DNA of 64,000 nt from Hahella chejuensis KCTC 2396 (GTDB taxonomy: Bacteria > Pseudomonadota > Gammaproteobacteria > Pseudomonadales > Oleiphilaceae): contig NC_007645.1 of NCBI RefSeq assembly GCF_000012985.1, positions 124,001 through 188,000 on the forward strand. Direction: 5' to 3'. Positions 50,294-59,255 of the stretch are shown here, in pieces. The notes beneath the pieces were generated by a model. It saw only the letters and a list, made by a program, of their open reading frames with translations, was not told the origin of the DNA and searched no databases. Every line of letters begins with the position of its first letter. Position 1 is the stretch's first letter. Made by a program: the position numbers and the translations under genes.

Positions 50294-51423
50294 GGGGCGC
50301 CTCGGGTTGTGGCGGTCAAAAATGCGAATAGAGCGTCTGCGGTAAGCGCGAACAAAATGGTGGGAATGGCGCCTAACAGCACCAGATCCATCGCCGCCTG
50401 TCCCAAGCCCTGAAAAATGAAGGTTCCCATACCGCCGGCGCCGATTAACGCGGCGACGGCGGTAAGGCCGATGGTTTGCACGGTCATGATGCGCAGTCCT
50501 TCCAGAATCACGGGAGCCGCCAATGGCAGGCGCACCTGCAGGAATACCTGGCTTTCACTCATGCCCATGCCGCGCGCAGCCTCCAGAACGGGTTCAGGGG
50601 TTCCGGTGAGAGCGACGTAAGCGTTACGGGTCATAGGTAATAGACTGTAGCCAATCAGTGCGATCAAGGCCGGGGTGAAGCCAATGCCCTGAACGCCGAT
50701 AGCGCGCAGCCACTCAAACTCGTTGGCGAGGTAACTCAGAGGCGCGATCAATAGTCCGAAAAGCGCCAGGCTCGGGATGGTCTGCAGCACGCTTAGCACG
50801 CCGAATAATCCGCGCCGGGCCTTTTCCGAACGCGTCGCCCAGATGGCGAGCGCCATGCCCATCAGTGCGCTGGGCAGCATTGACCAGAAAACCAAGCTGA
50901 AATGCGCGCCCATCTCCGTGACAAACTGCCGTTGTCTGACATGAAACTCCTGCGCCAGGGATAACTTTTCCAGTGCGCCATAGTGATAGGCGATAGCAAT
51001 GGCCCCGCCCACGACTATGACGCTGGCCAGTTTCAGCCAGACGCCAGCCTGTAACTTATGACAGGCTTCAACCACGATCAGCGCCATAAAAAAGCCAGCG
51101 AGCCAGAAGCCGCCACCCAGCGCTGCACGGCCATGGCGCAGGCCTTCGGCTGCGCGTTCCAGGCCGAATACGCCCGCCATCACCGGCAATAAGGCGATCA
51201 CTGTAGTCGCCGTCAACAACATGACGAGATAAGCGTTGTATGTGGGGCGCCAAGATAAAAAGGCGATGGCGACGGCTCCGCCGAAAATGGGGAGGCTCCA
51301 CTGCAGGGAAAGCGCATTCGTTAACGCAACGCCTTCGCCAGGAAGTATGCGATTAGGTTGAAAGGATGCGAAATCCAGAAACAGCAGCGCGACTATGGCC
51401 AGGACGGACATGGATAGCGTCAC
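50290..51423 (-). CDS. yehY: Osmoprotectant ABC transporter permease, long form (YehY-like)
   Basis: A 377-residue permease: extra N-terminal helices (about 1-160) precede the usual permease domain (about 170-375), which has the EAA loop PVLEAARGMGMSESQVFLQV. A long N-terminal part is characteristic of YehY. Second gene of the operon. Confidence 0.9.
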   Translation of the reverse strand: MTLSMSVLAIVALLFLDFASFQPNRILPGEGVALTNALSLQWSLPIFGGAVAIAFLSWRPTYNAYLVMLLTATTVIALLPVMAGVFGLERAAEGLRHGRAALGGGFWLAGFFMALIVVEACHKLQAGVWLKLASVIVVGGAIAIAYHYGALEKLSLAQEFHVRQRQFVTEMGAHFSLVFWSMLPSALMGMALAIWATRSEKARRGLFGVLSVLQTIPSLALFGLLIAPLSYLANEFEWLRAIGVQGIGFTPALIALIGYSLLPMTRNAYVALTGTPEPVLEAARGMGMSESQVFLQVRLPLAAPVILEGLRIMTVQTIGLTAVAALIGAGGMGTFIFQGLGQAAMDLVLLGAIPTILFALTADALFAFLTATTRGAP

Positions 51424-51473
51424 ACGGTTTGCGCCAGACAGCGCGCTGTTGTTTCTCGTCGGAGATGTGTGGG

Positions 51474-52397
51474 TCAGAGCAGTCCGGCGGATTGTAGAAA
51501 CTCCCGGGCGACTTCTTTGGGGTCCAGACCATTTACGGCGACGTCGGCGTTGAGGCGTTGTAGCGTAGTCAGGTCGAGCTTTTCGAATATCGCGTCAATC
51601 ATTGGACCGATGTCAGGATTTGCTTTCAGCACTTCGCCGCGGATCACCGCTGCGGGCTCATAGACCGGCTGCACATTGCGCGGGTCCTGCAACACCACCA
51701 TATCCAGAGCGCTCAGACCGCCATCAGTTCCATACGCCATCGCCGCATTGACGCCGTTGGTGCGCAGGGCGGCGGCGCGTATAGTCGCGGCGGTGTTGCC
51801 GCCGGATAATACCAACAACTGGTCGGCGCTCAGTTGAAAGCCATAGGCTTTCTGAAAGGCGGGCAGGGCGAACTCAGATTCCACAAACTCTGCGCTGGCG
51901 GCGAGCTTTATTTCTCCGCCATCTTTCAGAAAACGGGAAAGGTCATCCAGGGTCGCCAGTTTTTGTTCTCGAGCCAAATCGCCGCGTACGCTAATCGCCC
52001 AGGTGTTGTTGGCGTCAGCGGGATGCAGCCAGACTAAATTATTGGCGGCAAGGTCTTTTTCTTTTGCGGTGGCGTAGGCTTTGGCCGGGTCCTTCCAAAC
52101 CGGGCTGTCCGCCATATCGAAGAAGAAGGCCGCATTTCCCGTGTATTCCGGATAAACGTCTATCTGGCCATTGATCAGCGCGGTGCGGACGATTTTGGTG
52201 GCGCCCAATTGGATGCGGTCTTCTACCTCATAGCCGGCTTTTTCCAGCTGAAGCAGAATCATGTTGCCGAGCACGGAGCCTTCCGTGTCGATTTTAGAAG
52301 CGACGACAATCTTGTCTTTGGCCGCGACGTGAGTGGCGATGGACAGGCCCAGTACGAGGGCGGCGGCAAGTCGTCCAAGTCTGCTCTTGCGGTTCAC
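51474..52397 (-). CDS. osmF: Osmoprotectant-binding protein (OsmF/YehZ-like)
   Basis: A 307-residue periplasmic binding protein with signal peptide about 1-25 (ending AKA-like). It has KIVVASKIDTEGSVLGNMI, VYPEYTGNAAFF and Trp/Tyr-rich motifs typical of the glycine-betaine-binding family. First gene of the osmF-yehY-yehX-yehW operon; ligand is betaine-like by family. Confidence 0.93.
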   Translation of the reverse strand: MNRKSRLGRLAAALVLGLSIATHVAAKDKIVVASKIDTEGSVLGNMILLQLEKAGYEVEDRIQLGATKIVRTALINGQIDVYPEYTGNAAFFFDMADSPVWKDPAKAYATAKEKDLAANNLVWLHPADANNTWAISVRGDLAREQKLATLDDLSRFLKDGGEIKLAASAEFVESEFALPAFQKAYGFQLSADQLLVLSGGNTAATIRAAALRTNGVNAAMAYGTDGGLSALDMVVLQDPRNVQPVYEPAAVIRGEVLKANPDIGPMIDAIFEKLDLTTLQRLNADVAVNGLDPKEVAREFLQSAGLL

Positions 52398-52672
52398 GAT
52401 ATGTCTCCTGTCGGTCAGGTCGGTAATTCAATCAGGGAAGCGGCATGAGGATCTCATTCGTTTGATGCGCCCACTTTTTCCTGTCAGGAGGCAGCAGTGT
52501 CCCCCATGGCGCGTCTTGATTCAACCTTGGCCCGGCAATGCGGAATGGGATTGGTAGTTTGTGAGATGCAGTATGCGAAAACCGAGACTATGGATATAAG
52601 TGGTTGACATGGCGCAATAAAATGGAGTTTTATAGCCGCTCAGCACATGCGAAAAACGCGAGGGGGAGCCAC
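52398..52672. other. Intergenic region upstream of osmF and the small ORF
   Basis: About 275 bases. A TTGACA at 52604-52609 is not followed by a -10 at normal spacing (21 bases to TATAGC). No clear regulatory site. Confidence 0.35.
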
Positions 52673-52771
52673 ATGATGACTCAATCAACTCATCAAAAAA
52701 GAGCCAAGGATCTGCGATCTACTCAAGGTTGCTCTGTCTCCTTAGCTTTCCGTGTGCTGACGAACCACTAA
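52673..52771 (+). CDS. Possible 32-residue leader ORF before the DUF1127 gene
   Basis: ATG at 52673 (a second at 52676) with AGGGGGAG just upstream, ending at TAA 52769-52771. The product is Ser/Thr/Lys-rich with no family. It is followed by a strong hairpin and then the DUF1127 gene; a leader role is possible but unproven. Confidence 0.28.
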   Translation: MMTQSTHQKRAKDLRSTQGCSVSLAFRVLTNH

Positions 52772-52782
52772 ATACTATCTAT

Positions 52783-52806
52783 CAGCCGCGGAACTCATCG
52801 CGGCTG
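52783..52806 (+). promoter_or_regulatory. Strong hairpin between the small ORF and the DUF1127 gene
   Basis: CAGCCGCG / CGCGGCTG, an 8-bp perfect stem with an 8-nt loop. No T-run follows, so it may be a leader structure. Confidence 0.45.
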
Positions 52807-52887
52807 GTTGGATATGCATCTGAAGTACCCATACCCATAATACCCTTCCTTCCCGATGTGTTCCCGGCGATAACCGAGGAATACACG

Positions 52888-53124
52888 ATGAAAAAGTTTT
52901 TCGTTCGCATTAACGCTGCCGCACGTCGTATTTTTGTTGGAACTCCACGTATCGAAGGCCTGTATGGTATGAGCGACCACTTGCTGAGAGATATCGGAAT
53001 GGAGCGAATCAGCGGAAAAGGCCTGCAGCCAATGGTGAACCCAGAGTCCACTATCGAACGTAAGCGTCCTGCCCGTGAAAGGGCGGAGACGCCTCTTCCG
53101 ATACCTGAATTGACGAAGATATAG
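52888..53124 (+). CDS. DUF1127 domain small basic protein
   Basis: A 78-residue protein. DUF1127 (YjiS-like) is seen in RIEGLYGMSDHLLRDIGMERI. Members are small Arg-rich regulators of phosphate, carbon or RNA functions in other bacteria. ATG 52888 is chosen because GAGGA is 8 bases upstream and the family starts here. A terminator follows. Confidence 0.88.
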   Translation: MKKFFVRINAAARRIFVGTPRIEGLYGMSDHLLRDIGMERISGKGLQPMVNPESTIERKRPARERAETPLPIPELTKI

Positions 53125-53130
53125 ACCACC

Positions 53131-53157
53131 GCGCCGCAGCCAGAAAGGTTGCGGCGC
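53131..53157 (+). terminator. Terminator after the DUF1127 gene
   Basis: GCGCCGCA / TGCGGCGC, an 8-bp stem with an 11-nt loop, six bases after the stop. The T content afterwards is modest. Confidence 0.6.
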
Positions 53158-53442
53158 TATCTATATGTCCTCGCCTTCACTTTAATACTTATAGTACTTA
53201 GATCCCGTCTTTAGCTTTTCCTCTTCGTTCGCAACGCCTCTCTAAGCATGCCTATGCTTTTTCACTTTTAATGAACGACGTCACAGACCGCCCACCGTAA
53301 TTTTGAAGTAATTACGAACTCTTTTATTAAATATCGGTTAGAATGCGCGGAAATTTTTCACCCCCCACTTCAGGGAGAGCGCCGGTCAATCGCATTTCTT
53401 GCTAACGGCGTTTATAGGATTTAGATATCAAAGCGTTGGTTT
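53158..53442. other. Intergenic region
   Basis: About 285 bases, AT-rich. Holds the promoter of the small membrane protein. Nothing else recognised. Confidence 0.35.
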
Positions 53443-53787
53443 ATGCAAAAACTCACTTCATTTCTGTTTGCGTTTCTGGCGTGCGCCGGCATTTTCGTGC
53501 AGGTGTTTGTGTCCTGGTATTGGATGAATACTGATGCGCCGAAGCAATTCTTAGATTTTTTCAACTCCCTGTACGGCGCTGCGCCAGCCTGGTCCCAATG
53601 GGCGTTTGCATTTAAGCAAAGCTCCTGGTGGCCTCCTTTGCTGTGCGCCGCACTGTTGATTTTCGCCATAGTGAAAAGACCCACGCAGAGGCTGTTGGGC
53701 GCGGTGGCGGGAGTGTCCCTGTCAGTTGCAGGCGGCTTGGTTTACGCCATGTATCCCCTGCATCTGATGTTGCAATCGCCGGTTTAG
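53443..53787 (+). CDS. Small membrane protein, unknown function
   Basis: A 114-residue protein with three predicted helices (about 5-27, 61-78 and 84-105). No family recognised. Directly upstream of a membrane-anchored TPR protein. Confidence 0.7.
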   Translation: MQKLTSFLFAFLACAGIFVQVFVSWYWMNTDAPKQFLDFFNSLYGAAPAWSQWAFAFKQSSWWPPLLCAALLIFAIVKRPTQRLLGAVAGVSLSVAGGLVYAMYPLHLMLQSPV

Positions 53788-53858
53788 ACTGTCGTTTATT
53801 CGAAGCCAACCGTCTGAGCAATTCTATTTACCTGATGTTATAGAGTAAGAAGTTAGAA

Positions 53859-54596
53859 ATGCCTATTTTCGCCTTATCCATTATTTTTCAAGTCGCCCTG
53901 GTGGTGCACATTGTTAAGACAGGCCGTAGTACAACCTGGATCTGGATTGTGGTCATGTTGCCCTTCGCAGGTTCTGTCGCTTATTTACTGGTGGAAGTGC
54001 TGCCGGAACTGGCGGGAAGCCGCACGGGTAGAAACGCGCAGCGCAAGATGCAGTCTATTGTGAATCCCGACAAGGCGGTCAAACAGGCGGCCTTCAATTA
54101 CTCCATAACCGATAGCGTGGAAACGTCTATGCGGCTGGCGGAAGAGTGGTTGGCTAAGGGAATGTTCGGTGAAGCCAAAGCGATGTATGAAAAGTCCCTG
54201 AAGGGAATTCATCAGACTGATCCACACATCATGTACGGCCTGGCCCGTTCGGAGTTTGGTCTGAAAAACTTTGGCGCAGTCCGCTCTGTGATGGACGATC
54301 TGATCCGCCACAACCCTGATTTCAAAAACGCGGAAGCGCATCTACTTTACGCCCGGGCGTTGGCGGAACTGAACGAAACCTCGGCAGCGCAACATGAATT
54401 CGAGGCGCTGGAAGCATACTTCCCCGGCCCCGAAGCCAGTTATTGGTTCGGGATGTTCTTGAAAGCCCAAGGCAGGGAAAGAGATTCGCAGGAGCAGTTC
54501 AAAAAGATCCTGGAAAAAGCGAAGGTATCCGGCAGACACTACCACTCTTATCATAAGAAATGGTTGAAGCTGGCGAAGCAGGAGTATACGGGTTGA
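53859..54596 (+). CDS. Membrane-anchored TPR protein (PLDc_N-type start)
   Basis: A 245-residue protein. Two N-terminal helices (about 3-19 and 26-46) resemble the phospholipase D N-terminal (PLDc_N) membrane region; then TPR-like helices run from about 85 to 235. No catalytic domain of phospholipase D is present. Probably a scaffold. Similar two-helix TPR proteins occur in many proteobacteria without known function. Confidence 0.78.
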   Translation: MPIFALSIIFQVALVVHIVKTGRSTTWIWIVVMLPFAGSVAYLLVEVLPELAGSRTGRNAQRKMQSIVNPDKAVKQAAFNYSITDSVETSMRLAEEWLAKGMFGEAKAMYEKSLKGIHQTDPHIMYGLARSEFGLKNFGAVRSVMDDLIRHNPDFKNAEAHLLYARALAELNETSAAQHEFEALEAYFPGPEASYWFGMFLKAQGRERDSQEQFKKILEKAKVSGRHYHSYHKKWLKLAKQEYTG

Positions 54597-54605
54597 TAGA
54601 TTCGC

Positions 54606-54959
54606 GTGATTGAGTTTTCTGAACATACTCGGAACGCACAAGTTCTGGCGCTGCATTATGCGCGGAGGTTGGGGGATGATTATGTGGTGGCGGTGATGTC
54701 TTCGCAGGCGGAGATTGCCACGTCTGAGGAGGCCTTACGGGTGGCGGCTTGCTTTTGGGAGATGACAGATCTGGCGGTTGAAGACGATAATGCGGGGCGC
54801 ACTGTTGTCGACATCGACGACCTGCAATTCTGGATGTATAGGTTGTTCAATCATGTTTATGGCTATCTAACCAAAGCGGGCTTTCTTGAAGAATGGAAAC
54901 AGGCATCCCGAGAGCAATATCAAGAAGATTCATACAAGAGTAAGCTGCAATCAAAATAA
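54606..54959 (+). CDS. Small soluble protein, unknown function
   Basis: 117 residues starting at GTG 54606, ten bases after the TPR gene, so likely in the same transcript. Helical, acidic, no signal peptide. No family recognised. Confidence 0.65.
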   Translation: MIEFSEHTRNAQVLALHYARRLGDDYVVAVMSSQAEIATSEEALRVAACFWEMTDLAVEDDNAGRTVVDIDDLQFWMYRLFNHVYGYLTKAGFLEEWKQASREQYQEDSYKSKLQSK

Positions 54960-54980
54960 GGAGAGGCGGGGCTCCTCTCC
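54960..54980. terminator. Terminator between convergent genes
   Basis: GGAGAGG / CCTCTCC, a 7-bp stem with a 7-nt loop, between the small protein and rtcA. Serves one or both directions. Confidence 0.55.
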
Positions 54981-54997
54981 ATTAGTTAATAGCTTCA

Positions 54998-55999
54998 TCA
55001 CTCCATCCACATGATGGCGCCGTCACACTCTATTTTGCGTGACGTGAACAGTTCGATCACTTCCGCATTGGTCTCCGCATGCAAAGACCACTCTGCGATG
55101 GAAAACCTGCCGCCACCCGCTATCAGCATTGGCAGCATCATTTGATCCGTTAGATGTTCATCCAGCACCGCCTTGCTGTCCAAATAGGACTTCACCTTCT
55201 GGCTGAGCAGCTTGGAAACCAGCTCCGCTCGACGCCGCACCTGACCCAATTCGGAAATACAAATACGATGGTCATCGAACTGCAGGTCCACCGCCAACAG
55301 GTTGCCGGCGCAGCCCGCTTCCGGTTTGCGCTGCCGTGATTCATGCACGGGATGTTCGCGCAACGAGAGATAAGCCTGTACTTCCCGCTCGCCGACCTTA
55401 CCGGGAATGTTGTAGCAATAGGCAGTCAAGCGGCTGTGGTTCAGCTCGCCCCGCTTAACGCGTTCAATCGGTCGTAACGCTGCGGGTTGTATGCGAATAC
55501 GCCATTTACCGCCGCCCGCGGGCATAAAGCCCCAGCGTTCTGCTTCTATTTCGATACGGGCGCCCATGTCCCGCAACAACGGTAGAAAGGAGCGCTCAAT
55601 TTCCGTAAGAGGCGGTGCGAAAGGGTTATGAGTGCCGCCGCCGAATTCGACAGTGGAAACCCCTTCCGCTTGTAACAGAGGCAATAATATTGTCTGGAAC
55701 ACCAGCGTCGTGCTGCCTGCACTGCCTACATCGAATTTGTAATTGCCGCCTTTTATCGGGCCGGGCTTGAACGTCAAGCGGGAGGAGCCCAGCTCCGCCC
55801 CGTCTACTTTTGCGTTGCATATCGTCTGGGCGGCCTTAACGCAAGTCAGATGTTGACGCATCAGACCCGGTTTGGGGCGCTTGCCGCGTATATGATTTAT
55901 TTCTATTTCTTTGCCGTACAACATGGCCAGGGTCAGGGACGATCTCAAAATCTGCCCTCCGCCTTCGCCCATGCGTCCGTCTATTACAACTTTATCCAT
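54998..55999 (-). CDS. rtcA: RNA 3'-terminal phosphate cyclase
   Basis: A 333-residue enzyme that converts a 3'-phosphate end of RNA to a 2',3'-cyclic phosphate using ATP, via a covalent enzyme-AMP. The N-terminal MGEGGGQILRSSL motif and, near the end, the catalytic His in HLTDQMMLPMLIAGGG are present. It follows rtcB on the same strand (49-base gap), giving an rtcBA operon like that of E. coli. Confidence 0.96.
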   Translation of the reverse strand: MDKVVIDGRMGEGGGQILRSSLTLAMLYGKEIEINHIRGKRPKPGLMRQHLTCVKAAQTICNAKVDGAELGSSRLTFKPGPIKGGNYKFDVGSAGSTTLVFQTILLPLLQAEGVSTVEFGGGTHNPFAPPLTEIERSFLPLLRDMGARIEIEAERWGFMPAGGGKWRIRIQPAALRPIERVKRGELNHSRLTAYCYNIPGKVGEREVQAYLSLREHPVHESRQRKPEAGCAGNLLAVDLQFDDHRICISELGQVRRRAELVSKLLSQKVKSYLDSKAVLDEHLTDQMMLPMLIAGGGRFSIAEWSLHAETNAEVIELFTSRKIECDGAIMWME

Positions 56000-56048
56000 T
56001 ATAAATACCGTACAACTAATAGCACCGGCGGCGTGAAGCCGCCTCTCT

Positions 56049-57287
56049 TCAACCTTTTACGCACACAACCTGTCTCAGGGTATGCACGACTTCAACCAGG
56101 TCGGACTGCGCCGCCATCACGGCGTCGATATCTTTGTAAGCGGAAGGCGTTTCGTCCACAACCGCCGCGTCTTTTCGGCATTCCACATGCGCTGTGGCGC
56201 GCGCGTGCTCTTCTACGGATACGCGCTTTTTCGCCTCGGTTCGAGACATCACTCTTCCTGCGCCGTGGCTACAGCTACAGAAGCTTTCCGCGTTGCCTTT
56301 TCCGCGCACTATGTAGGAGCGGGCTCCCATGCTGCCTGGGATAATCCCCAGTTGGCCTTCCTGCGCGCTTACCGCGCCCTTACGGGTCAACCACACGTTT
56401 TTCCCGTAGTGGTTTTCCTTTTGCACATAGTTATGGTGGCAGTTCACCGCTTCCAGCTCGGCGATAACCGGCTTGTTCAAGGTAGTCGCCAGGGCGTTCA
56501 GCGCCCGTTGCATCATCGCCTGACGGTTGATGCGCGCGAAATCCTGCGCCCAACCTACAGCCTGTACATAATCGTTGAAGTAATCGGTTCCCTCCGCCAG
56601 ATACGCCAGATCTTTATCTGGCAGGTTTACGAAGAAGCGCTCCATTTCCTTCTTCGCCAGCTTGATGAAGTGCTCGCCGATACGGTTCCCAACTCCGCGT
56701 GATCCGGAGTGCAGCATAATCCACACATCGTTGTTCTCATCCAGGCACACTTCGATGAAGTGGTTACCCGTTCCCAGGGTTCCCAGATGGTTCACGTTGT
56801 TGGTGTTTTTCAAAACCGGGTGCTTTTCGCACAGGATTTTGAAACGATCCGCCAGCTCGTGAGTCCAACGCGCGCCCACATCTTCCGGGATATCATGCCA
56901 GGAACCCCGATCGCGGCGTCCTGGTTGACGACCATGGGGTATCGCCGCTTCTATCGCGCTACGCAGCGGTCCCAGAGAGTCCGGCAATTGCGTTGCATGC
57001 ACGTTGGTTTTCACCGCCATCATACCGCAACCGATATCCACTCCCACGGCAGCGGGAATAATAGCGCCGGAAGTGGGAATAACAGAGCCGATGGTTGCGC
57101 CCTTACCTAAGTGTACGTCCGGCATCGCAGCCACCCACTTATGAATGAACGGCAGGGACGCAATGTTTTTCAATTGTTTGCGCGCTTCCGGCTCGAACGG
57201 AACGCCGATAGTCCAGCTTTTGATTGGAACGCCTTTTTCTACGTTAGTAACTTCATATGGCATTTGGGGTTTCGTGCTTTGCATCAT
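56049..57287 (-). CDS. rtcB: RNA-splicing ligase RtcB
   Basis: A 412-residue GTP- and Mn-dependent ligase joining 2',3'-cyclic phosphate or 3'-phosphate ends to 5'-OH RNA ends. Metal and active-site motifs are seen: MPDVHLGKGATIGSVIPT, GVDIGCGMMAV (Cys), TNNVNHLGTLGTGNHFIE in part, CHHNYV, and FCSCSHGAGRVMSR with the guanylylated His. It ends in the invariant LRQVVCVKG. ATG 57287 has AAGG at 7 bases and is preferred to TTG 57293. A sigma-54 promoter lies upstream. Confidence 0.97.
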   Translation of the reverse strand: MMQSTKPQMPYEVTNVEKGVPIKSWTIGVPFEPEARKQLKNIASLPFIHKWVAAMPDVHLGKGATIGSVIPTSGAIIPAAVGVDIGCGMMAVKTNVHATQLPDSLGPLRSAIEAAIPHGRQPGRRDRGSWHDIPEDVGARWTHELADRFKILCEKHPVLKNTNNVNHLGTLGTGNHFIEVCLDENNDVWIMLHSGSRGVGNRIGEHFIKLAKKEMERFFVNLPDKDLAYLAEGTDYFNDYVQAVGWAQDFARINRQAMMQRALNALATTLNKPVIAELEAVNCHHNYVQKENHYGKNVWLTRKGAVSAQEGQLGIIPGSMGARSYIVRGKGNAESFCSCSHGAGRVMSRTEAKKRVSVEEHARATAHVECRKDAAVVDETPSAYKDIDAVMAAQSDLVEVVHTLRQVVCVKG

Positions 57288-57378
57288 TCTCAAACCTTTT
57301 TGGTGGGACTCTCATGTCCCGGATCAGCTGTATTTGGGGAGACGCCTTTCAGCAGGTACATCTCGATGCCATTACTAT

Positions 57379-57394
57379 TACAAAACGCGGGCCA
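57379..57394 (-). promoter_or_regulatory. Sigma-54 promoter of rtcBA
   Basis: Read on the minus strand: TGGCCCG-CGTT-TTGTA. It has the invariant -24 GG and the -12 G at the right distance; the -12 is GT rather than GC. The predicted start is near 57367, about 80 bases before rtcB. The same element, with the same GT, stands before the tRNA-like RNA at 62401. Confidence 0.75.
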
Positions 57395-57469
57395 ACTTTT
57401 ATTTTATATATAAGTGTATGAAAATTAACGAAAATTATTTTTGTTATAAGATTCGGATTTTTAGTAAAT

Positions 57470-57487
57470 TATCTATTTTGATAGATA
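57470..57487. promoter_or_regulatory. Candidate RtcR enhancer site (UAS) for rtcBA
   Basis: TATCTA-N6-TAGATA, a perfect 6-bp inverted repeat, one base after the rtcR stop and about 110 bases upstream of the predicted rtcBA start. The same repeat with the same spacing occurs at 62274 before the tRNA-like RNA/rlaP unit, which strongly suggests one activator for both. Confidence 0.7.
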
Positions 57488-57488
57488 C

Positions 57489-59078
57489 TTATGATTTCAG
57501 ATTGTCAAACTCCAGGTCGAATTTGTTCAGATACTGCCGCAGCCGGTGGGAGTCGTTACTGGAGCTTTTACGCAATCGAGAGCGATTGAAGAGCTGGCGT
57601 CCCGCCTCTGACAAAGAGCGGCTGTTACGGCAAAGCGCAATCACGCTGCGTAATTGATATTGGTCGAAGGTATCGATTTCCGCCATTTGTCCTGGGGACA
57701 GATAATCCTCCAGTAACGGCAGGGACTCATGAGCGCCGCTACGCCGCCAAAAATGTTGCAGGCGTTCGCACTCTTCATCCACCAGCGTCTCGTTGATGCG
57801 GCCGCCTTCGGATAGCGTAGCCATGCGCTGTACACAGGCATTCAGGTCGCGGAAATTGCCCTGCCATAAGGAGTCCGGTTGTTGGGCGAAATGCAGAAAT
57901 CTCGCTCGCGCGGCTTTATTGAAGCTGACCTTATGTCCTAACTGCTGCTCGGCTTTTTGTAGCTCATAGTCCAGATTGGGCTCTATGTCTTCGCGTCGGT
58001 CTTTCAGCCCGGGCAGTTCATAACTCCACAAATTGATGCGGGCCAGCAGATCCTCCCGAAAGCTGCCGTTGTCGACCTGCTTCTGCAGGTCGCGATTGGT
58101 GCCGGCAATAAGCTGGAAGTCGCTGTGCGCAGGATTGTCGGAACCGACGGGGTAGAAGCGCTTCTCTTCAATGGCGTGCAGCAGCATCGCCTGTTCATCC
58201 AGGCCTAGCTCACCGATTTCATCCAGGAACAACAGTCCCTGATCGGCCTTGGCGAGCAGGCCCTTGCGTGCGGTTTGCGCGCCGGTGAATGCGCCCTTGT
58301 TATGACCGAACAGCGCCGACATGGCGCTGTCGCCACGTAGCGTGGCGCAGTTGATCGACACAAATTCGCCTTTCACGGAGCCGCGGATTTTCTTCAGCTC
58401 AAAAATCTTGCCAGCGAGCTGGGATTTGCCTGCTCCTGTAGGGCCGGTGATCAGAATCGGCGCCTGAGAGCGTATAGCCACTCTCTCGATCTGCTGGATC
58501 ATGGCGTTGAAGCGGGCGTTACGGGTAGCGATGCCTGACTTGAGAAACTCCGTTCCTTCCAGTTGCTGGCGCTTGAAGCGGGAGCTGATGGCGTCGTATT
58601 TGGAGAGGTCGAGATCTATCAGGTGATATTTGCCGGCGGCGACGCGCTCGCCCCGGTCTGGAGAAGTCTGCAAAATCTGCGCGGGGATATAATTCGCCTC
58701 ACATAGCAGGAACCAGCAAATCTGCGCAACATGGGTGCCGGTGGTGATATGCAGTAGATAACGCTCTTCATCTGGCTTGAAAGGATAGTTTTCGGCGAAA
58801 TCCAGCAGGGTGCTGTAAACCTGTTCGAAATCCCAGGGATCGCTGAAACTGATTTGGCGCAGGCTCACTTCTGTATCCGGCGATACAGTCTCGATATCCG
58901 CGCCCACGTTATTGGCCAGGCGTGAGTCTCTGGCGTCATGCAGCAGCTCGATGCGATCAATCAGCAGGTCCTGTTGCATGAATATGCCGACGGTCGGCCT
59001 CCATGTCTCCCAGCGCGCAGGCCCCTTGCCGCGTTTATCCATGGTGGCGCCCAACAGGCCGATGACTACGTTTTTCAT
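57489..59078 (-). CDS. rtcR: Sigma-54 activator RtcR (CARF-AAA+)
   Basis: A 529-residue activator. N-terminal CARF domain (about 1-180; HITTGTHVAQI at 110-120), which senses RNA ends in E. coli and Salmonella; AAA+ domain with Walker A GPTGAGKS (212-219), the sigma-54-contacting GAFTGA (262-267) and Walker B LLFLDE (282-287); and a C-terminal DNA-binding helix-turn-helix (about 475-520). Unlike E. coli, where rtcR is divergent from rtcBA, here it is upstream in the same direction. Confidence 0.96.
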   Translation of the reverse strand: MKNVVIGLLGATMDKRGKGPARWETWRPTVGIFMQQDLLIDRIELLHDARDSRLANNVGADIETVSPDTEVSLRQISFSDPWDFEQVYSTLLDFAENYPFKPDEERYLLHITTGTHVAQICWFLLCEANYIPAQILQTSPDRGERVAAGKYHLIDLDLSKYDAISSRFKRQQLEGTEFLKSGIATRNARFNAMIQQIERVAIRSQAPILITGPTGAGKSQLAGKIFELKKIRGSVKGEFVSINCATLRGDSAMSALFGHNKGAFTGAQTARKGLLAKADQGLLFLDEIGELGLDEQAMLLHAIEEKRFYPVGSDNPAHSDFQLIAGTNRDLQKQVDNGSFREDLLARINLWSYELPGLKDRREDIEPNLDYELQKAEQQLGHKVSFNKAARARFLHFAQQPDSLWQGNFRDLNACVQRMATLSEGGRINETLVDEECERLQHFWRRSGAHESLPLLEDYLSPGQMAEIDTFDQYQLRSVIALCRNSRSLSEAGRQLFNRSRLRKSSSNDSHRLRQYLNKFDLEFDNLKS

Positions 59079-59211
59079 ATGATCTTTTTCGATAAATGGT
59101 TACAGACAGCGATCATATTCTCCGAAGGCCGAGAGGAAGGCAACTTGATAGCTGGAGTGTATGTTTGTAGGGATTAAGTTGGAGAGGGGCGGGAAGTCTA
59201 TGGATGAGTAT

Positions 59212-59236
59212 AAAAAAAGGCCGCGCAAAGGCGGCC
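59212..59236 (-). terminator. Intrinsic terminator of the AGCS symporter gene
   Basis: On the minus strand GGCCGC-CTTTGC-GCGGCC followed by seven T, just downstream of the symporter stop. Confidence 0.9.
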
Positions 59237-59255
59237 ACAGGGGTTTATGAGATCG

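Noticed and set aside
52604-52636. TTGACA followed by TATAGC as a promoter
   Set aside because: The spacing is 21 bases, too long for a standard sigma-70 promoter.
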